In this document: positions 61,440 to 64,000 of the stretch, piece after piece | How positions within the stretch are numbered: the first letter of the stretch is position 1 | How the letters are laid out: the number at the start of each line of letters is the position of its first letter | Assembly (NCBI RefSeq): GCF_001612805.1 | Contig: NZ_BDBD01000025.1 | Span: 1 to 64,000, forward strand | Reading direction: 5' to 3' | From: Nocardia coubleae NBRC 108252 | GTDB lineage: Bacteria; Actinomycetota; Actinomycetes; Mycobacteriales; Mycobacteriaceae | DNA length: 64,000 bases | Translations under genes and position numbers: made by a program | Notes under the pieces: model-generated | The model's input: the letters and a program-made list of their open reading frames with translations, nothing else | Told to the model about the DNA's origin: nothing | Databases searched by the model: none

Positions 61440-62177
61440 CTACGCCGAGGTTATCGGTCGGCCGCCCATCAAGGCGGTACCGACACGCACACACGTCGAA
61501 CCGTGTTCGACCGCGATCTCCAAATCACCCGACATACCTGCAGAAAGTTCGGTGGCATCGGCGTGTTGCGCGAGCAGCGAAGTGTGCAAAGTCGCAAGCT
61601 TCGCAAAGGACGCATGAATGTCGGCGTCAAGGGGTGGAATCGCCATCAGACCGGCCAGATGCAGTCCGGGGGCCTTCGCTACCAGGTCGGCCAGGGCGGG
61701 CAGATCGGCCGGTTCGACACCCCCGCGTCCGGGGTCGGCGTCCAGGCTCACCTGCAGCAGCACACGCAGGGGCGCGGTACGCTCGCCGGCTGCCTGTGCG
61801 TCGGTCACCGCCCGGTCCAGCGCGTTTGCCAGCCGTTCGCTGTCCACCGAGTGCACGGTGTGTGCCCATCGGGCCACGGCGCGTGCCTTGTTGCGCTGCA
61901 AGCGGCCGATCATGTGCCACTCGACGTCGTCGTAGGCCAGTTCGGCGACCTTGGCCGAGGCCTCCTGCTCACGCGACTCGCCGAACTCGCGCCTGCCGAG
62001 GCGATAGAGGATGTCGACATCGGCGGCCGGGAAGAATTTGGTCACCGGCAGCAGTCGGACGGAGCCCGCCGGGCGGCCCGCGGCGGCCACGGCGGCGTCG
62101 AGCCGCGTGAACAGCCCGTCCAGGCGGGTCGAGAGTTCGCTCGCGCGATCGGTGCCGGTCGAGGTCTCCTGGGTCAT
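61440..62177 (-). CDS. yggS: YggS-family PLP-binding protein
   Basis: A 245-residue single-domain PLP barrel (alanine racemase fold without the second domain) involved in PLP homeostasis. The PLP lysine is K47 in LLPVTKFFPAADV. HMIGRLQRNKARAV and HSVDSERLANAL are typical, and the C-terminus has LSAGMSGDLEIAVEHGSTCV then RVGTALMG, the phosphate-binding region. Located between yfiH and sepF as in other actinobacterial division clusters. Confidence 0.94.
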   Translation of the reverse strand: MTQETSTGTDRASELSTRLDGLFTRLDAAVAAAGRPAGSVRLLPVTKFFPAADVDILYRLGRREFGESREQEASAKVAELAYDDVEWHMIGRLQRNKARAVARWAHTVHSVDSERLANALDRAVTDAQAAGERTAPLRVLLQVSLDADPGRGGVEPADLPALADLVAKAPGLHLAGLMAIPPLDADIHASFAKLATLHTSLLAQHADATELSAGMSGDLEIAVEHGSTCVRVGTALMGGRPITSA

Positions 62178-62211
62178 GCGGCCTCCCCTCGCCGGGTGGT
62201 GTGCTGTGGGC

Positions 62212-62943
62212 TCATGCGGTCGGGTCCATCCAGATCACACCGGCGATGCGGCCGGTCGGGGCGCCGCGGCGGTGGCTGAACAGGGTTTTGTCCTCGATGG
62301 TGCAGCGCGGGTCGAGGGCGATGCCGCCGACGCCCGCCTCGGTGAGCTGCCTGCTGATGCCCGCGCGCAGATCCAGGCCCGGTGTCTTGCGGACCGTGGT
62401 GGTTGCGCTGCCGGGCAGGTGGGCCTCCACGTCGGCGCGCATAGCGGCGGGCACCTCGTACTGACGACCCGATGCGGCGGGCCCGAGGAAGGCGCCGATG
62501 CGCTCCACCCGGGCGCCGACCGAGACCATCGCCTCGAGTACCCGCGGCACGATGCCGATTCGGGCGCCGATGCGGCCCGCGTGCACTGCCGCGATCACGC
62601 CTGCCTCGTCGTCGGACAGCAGGATCGGCACGCAGTCGGCGGTGAGGACGACCAGGGCGAGGCCGGGCACCGTGGTGACGAGTGCGTCGGTCACCGGGAC
62701 CGGTTCGGCGCGCGGCCCGTCGACGATCTCGACATTGCGGCCGTGTACCTGCTCCATCCACACCAGCCGGTCCGGGGTGAGCCCGATGCCCTCGGCCAGG
62801 CGGATCCTGTTGCGGCGCACGGCCTCCGGATCGTCACCGACGTGATCGCCCAGGTTGAACGAGTCGTACGGGGCGACGGAGAAGCCACCGGCGCGGGTGG
62901 TGGTCACCCGGCGAACGGTCACGGTGGGGGGTGCGGAAGTCAT
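62212..62943 (-). CDS. YfiH/PgeF-type polyphenol oxidase-domain protein
   Basis: A 243-residue member of the YfiH (laccase-domain) family. In E. coli the homologue PgeF corrects misincorporated L-Ser in peptidoglycan precursors. The zinc or copper site residues appear in WMEQVHGRNVEIVD, VLTADCVPILLSDD and IAAVHAGRIGARI (His, Cys, His). ATG 62943 is chosen; the frame is open further but lacks a start signal. Follows ftsZ in the cluster after a strong hairpin, so it may have its own promoter in 62944-63050. Confidence 0.93.
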   Translation of the reverse strand: MTSAPPTVTVRRVTTTRAGGFSVAPYDSFNLGDHVGDDPEAVRRNRIRLAEGIGLTPDRLVWMEQVHGRNVEIVDGPRAEPVPVTDALVTTVPGLALVVLTADCVPILLSDDEAGVIAAVHAGRIGARIGIVPRVLEAMVSVGARVERIGAFLGPAASGRQYEVPAAMRADVEAHLPGSATTTVRKTPGLDLRAGISRQLTEAGVGGIALDPRCTIEDKTLFSHRRGAPTGRIAGVIWMDPTA

Positions 62944-63050
62944 GGTTCGAGGGTAGTGCGGTCGGCGGGTCGATCGGTGCGCGTGCGGGGTGACATCGGT
63001 CAACCCGGCCGCTGGCCGCGGCGGCCCCGGAGCTGAGCCGGAGACGCGAA

Positions 63051-63082
63051 AGCGCCCGAACTCACCGGGGAGTTCGGGCGCT
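63051..63082 (-). terminator. Terminator after ftsZ
   Basis: AGCGCCCGAACTC and GAGTTCGGGCGCT make a perfect 13-bp stem with a 6-base loop, 12 bases past the ftsZ stop. Confidence 0.8.
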
Positions 63083-63093
63083 GTGGTCCGTGC

Positions 63094-64000
63094 CTAGCGG
63101 CGCATGAAGATCGGCACCTCGATGTCGTCGTCATCGTCGCCGTCGTCGCGCGGTTCGGGGTTGTTGACGCGGTTGAGCGCCTGCTCGGTGACCCGCTGCC
63201 GCTCCGACTCCCGATACCGCTCGGTGTCGCGGTAGTTGGGCGCCGCCGCCCGTCCGCTCGACATGCCCGCGGTGGCGGGCTCGGTGGGCCGGGCCGGTGC
63301 CTCCGTGCTTCGGCTCTGCCCGACCTCGCCCGCACGACCGGAGCCGATCGGGTTGGACGAGGACCGGCCGGTCTGCATGGTGTTCTCGACCGCGCGCCGC
63401 GAGGGGCCGCCGCCGTCGAAACCGGCGGCGATCACGGTGACGCGCACTTCGTCGCCGAGCGAATCGTCGATGACCGTACCGAAGATGATGTTGGCCTCGA
63501 TGTGGGCGGCCTCCTGCACCAGCGAGGCGGCCTCGTTGATCTCGAACAGACCGAGATCGGAACCACCCGCGATCGAGAGCAGCACGCCGTGCGCACCGTC
63601 CATCGATGCCTCGAGCAGTGGCGAATTGATCGCCGTCTCGGCAGCTTTCACCGATCGGCCCTCACCGCGCGCCGAACCGATGCCCATGAGGGCCGAACCG
63701 GCCCCCGACATCACGCTCTTCACGTCGGCGAAGTCGACGTTGATCAGGCCGGGGGTGGTGATCAGGTCGGTAATACCCTGAACACCGTTGAGCAGCACTT
63801 CGTCTGCCGACCGGAAGGCATCCATCAGACTCACCGCCGCGTCGCCCAGCTGCAGCAGCCGGTCGTTCGGAATGACGATGAGGGTGTCGCACGACTCGCG
63901 AAGCAGGTTGATGCCCACTTCGGCCTGGTTCCCACGCCGTTTTCCCTCGAAGGAGAACGGCCGGGTCACGACACCTATAGTCAGCGCGCCCAGCTTGCGG
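63094..64000 (-). CDS. ftsZ: Cell division GTPase FtsZ (partial, N-terminus outside window)
   Basis: The last roughly 300 residues of FtsZ; the frame runs off the window at 64000 reading KLGALTIGVVTRPFSFEGKR. About 115 N-terminal residues, including the GTP-binding GGGTGTG loop, lie beyond the end. Present are the T7 synergy-loop region LINVDFADVKSVMSGAGSAL, the C-terminal subdomain and a disordered linker (from about 63430 leftward), ending in an acidic stretch and IEVPIFMRR, the peptide that binds SepF. The most abundant tubulin-like scaffold of the septal ring. Confidence 0.97.
   Translation of the reverse strand, partial: RKLGALTIGVVTRPFSFEGKRRGNQAEVGINLLRESCDTLIVIPNDRLLQLGDAAVSLMDAFRSADEVLLNGVQGITDLITTPGLINVDFADVKSVMSGAGSALMGIGSARGEGRSVKAAETAINSPLLEASMDGAHGVLLSIAGGSDLGLFEINEAASLVQEAAHIEANIIFGTVIDDSLGDEVRVTVIAAGFDGGGPSRRAVENTMQTGRSSSNPIGSGRAGEVGQSRSTEAPARPTEPATAGMSSGRAAAPNYRDTERYRESERQRVTEQALNRVNNPEPRDDGDDDDDIEVPIFMRR

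Overview
The window reads as chromosomal DNA of a high-GC Gram-positive of the order Mycobacteriales, most like Nocardia or a close relative. This rests on a mycobacterial-type arabinosyltransferase (Emb family), a mycobacterial antigen MTB12-like lipoprotein, F420- and deazaflavin-type oxidoreductases, Wag31/DivIVA, SepF and FtsZ with actinobacterial features, an actinobacterial ileS T-box, and many promoters whose TANNNT -10 box lies 6-7 bases from a start codon (leaderless mRNAs). From memory, the order of the conserved genes follows M. tuberculosis Rv1536-Rv1570 (ileS, dinB, lspA, rluD-like, dnaE1, ilvA, tre genes, bioA-F-D). At the right end this block joins the Rv2145c-Rv2150c division cluster. 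Genus assignment is inference.

Layout. 1-300: promoter and boxA leader of an rRNA operon read leftward off the window. 0.3-4.0 kb: biotin operon bioA-bioF-bioD with two BioQ-type palindromes, and a marR gene. 4.1-9.2 kb: a cupin gene, then treX-treY (glycogen to trehalose); treZ is separate at 18.6-20.4 kb. 9.2-18.5 kb: small membrane and SnoaL-like genes, a large LuxR-type ATPase regulator, a deazaflavin reductase, ilvA, a tetR/MFS-exporter pair with duplicated operators, and a serine hydrolase. 20.6-26.5 kb: a polytopic putative glycosyltransferase and dnaE1.

26.7-28.7 kb is the most irregular stretch. It holds a frameshifted ADP-ribosyltransferase gene of the ADPRT-exotoxin type, a translationally coupled 48-residue basic protein, and a frameshifted sensor kinase. 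28.9-36.6 kb is an acetate/monocarboxylate module: LytTR response regulator, small membrane protein, two sodium/solute symporters (the second an ActP with a DUF485 partner) and acetyl-CoA synthetase, with a CRP/GlxR-like palindrome upstream. 36.6-43.9 kb has a decayed Fic-protein tail, a Tat-exported Rieske lipoprotein, VOC and F420 enzymes, two coupled lipoprotein genes, lspA-rluD and phzF. 44.0-55.1 kb has ctpE/rarD with a 35-bp divergent promoter region, an ADP-ribosylglycohydrolase gene preceded by a roughly 245-bp GGC/AGC microsatellite, two REP-like palindromes, the arabinosyltransferase, the MTB12-like lipoprotein, dinB and galU. 55.6-64.0 kb: ileS with its T-box, then wag31, yggT, sepF, yggS, yfiH and ftsZ (cut by the window end), all on the minus strand.

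How the genes work together: TreX, TreY and TreZ are the three steps of one route to trehalose. BioA, BioF and BioD are consecutive biotin steps. The kinase/LytTR pair plausibly senses a monocarboxylate and controls the symporters that feed Acs. FtsZ, SepF and Wag31 form the divisome and polar-growth core. GalU, the Emb protein and the GT-C protein contribute to the arabinogalactan-type envelope. No tRNA gene, complete rRNA gene, CRISPR array, insertion sequence or prophage was seen.
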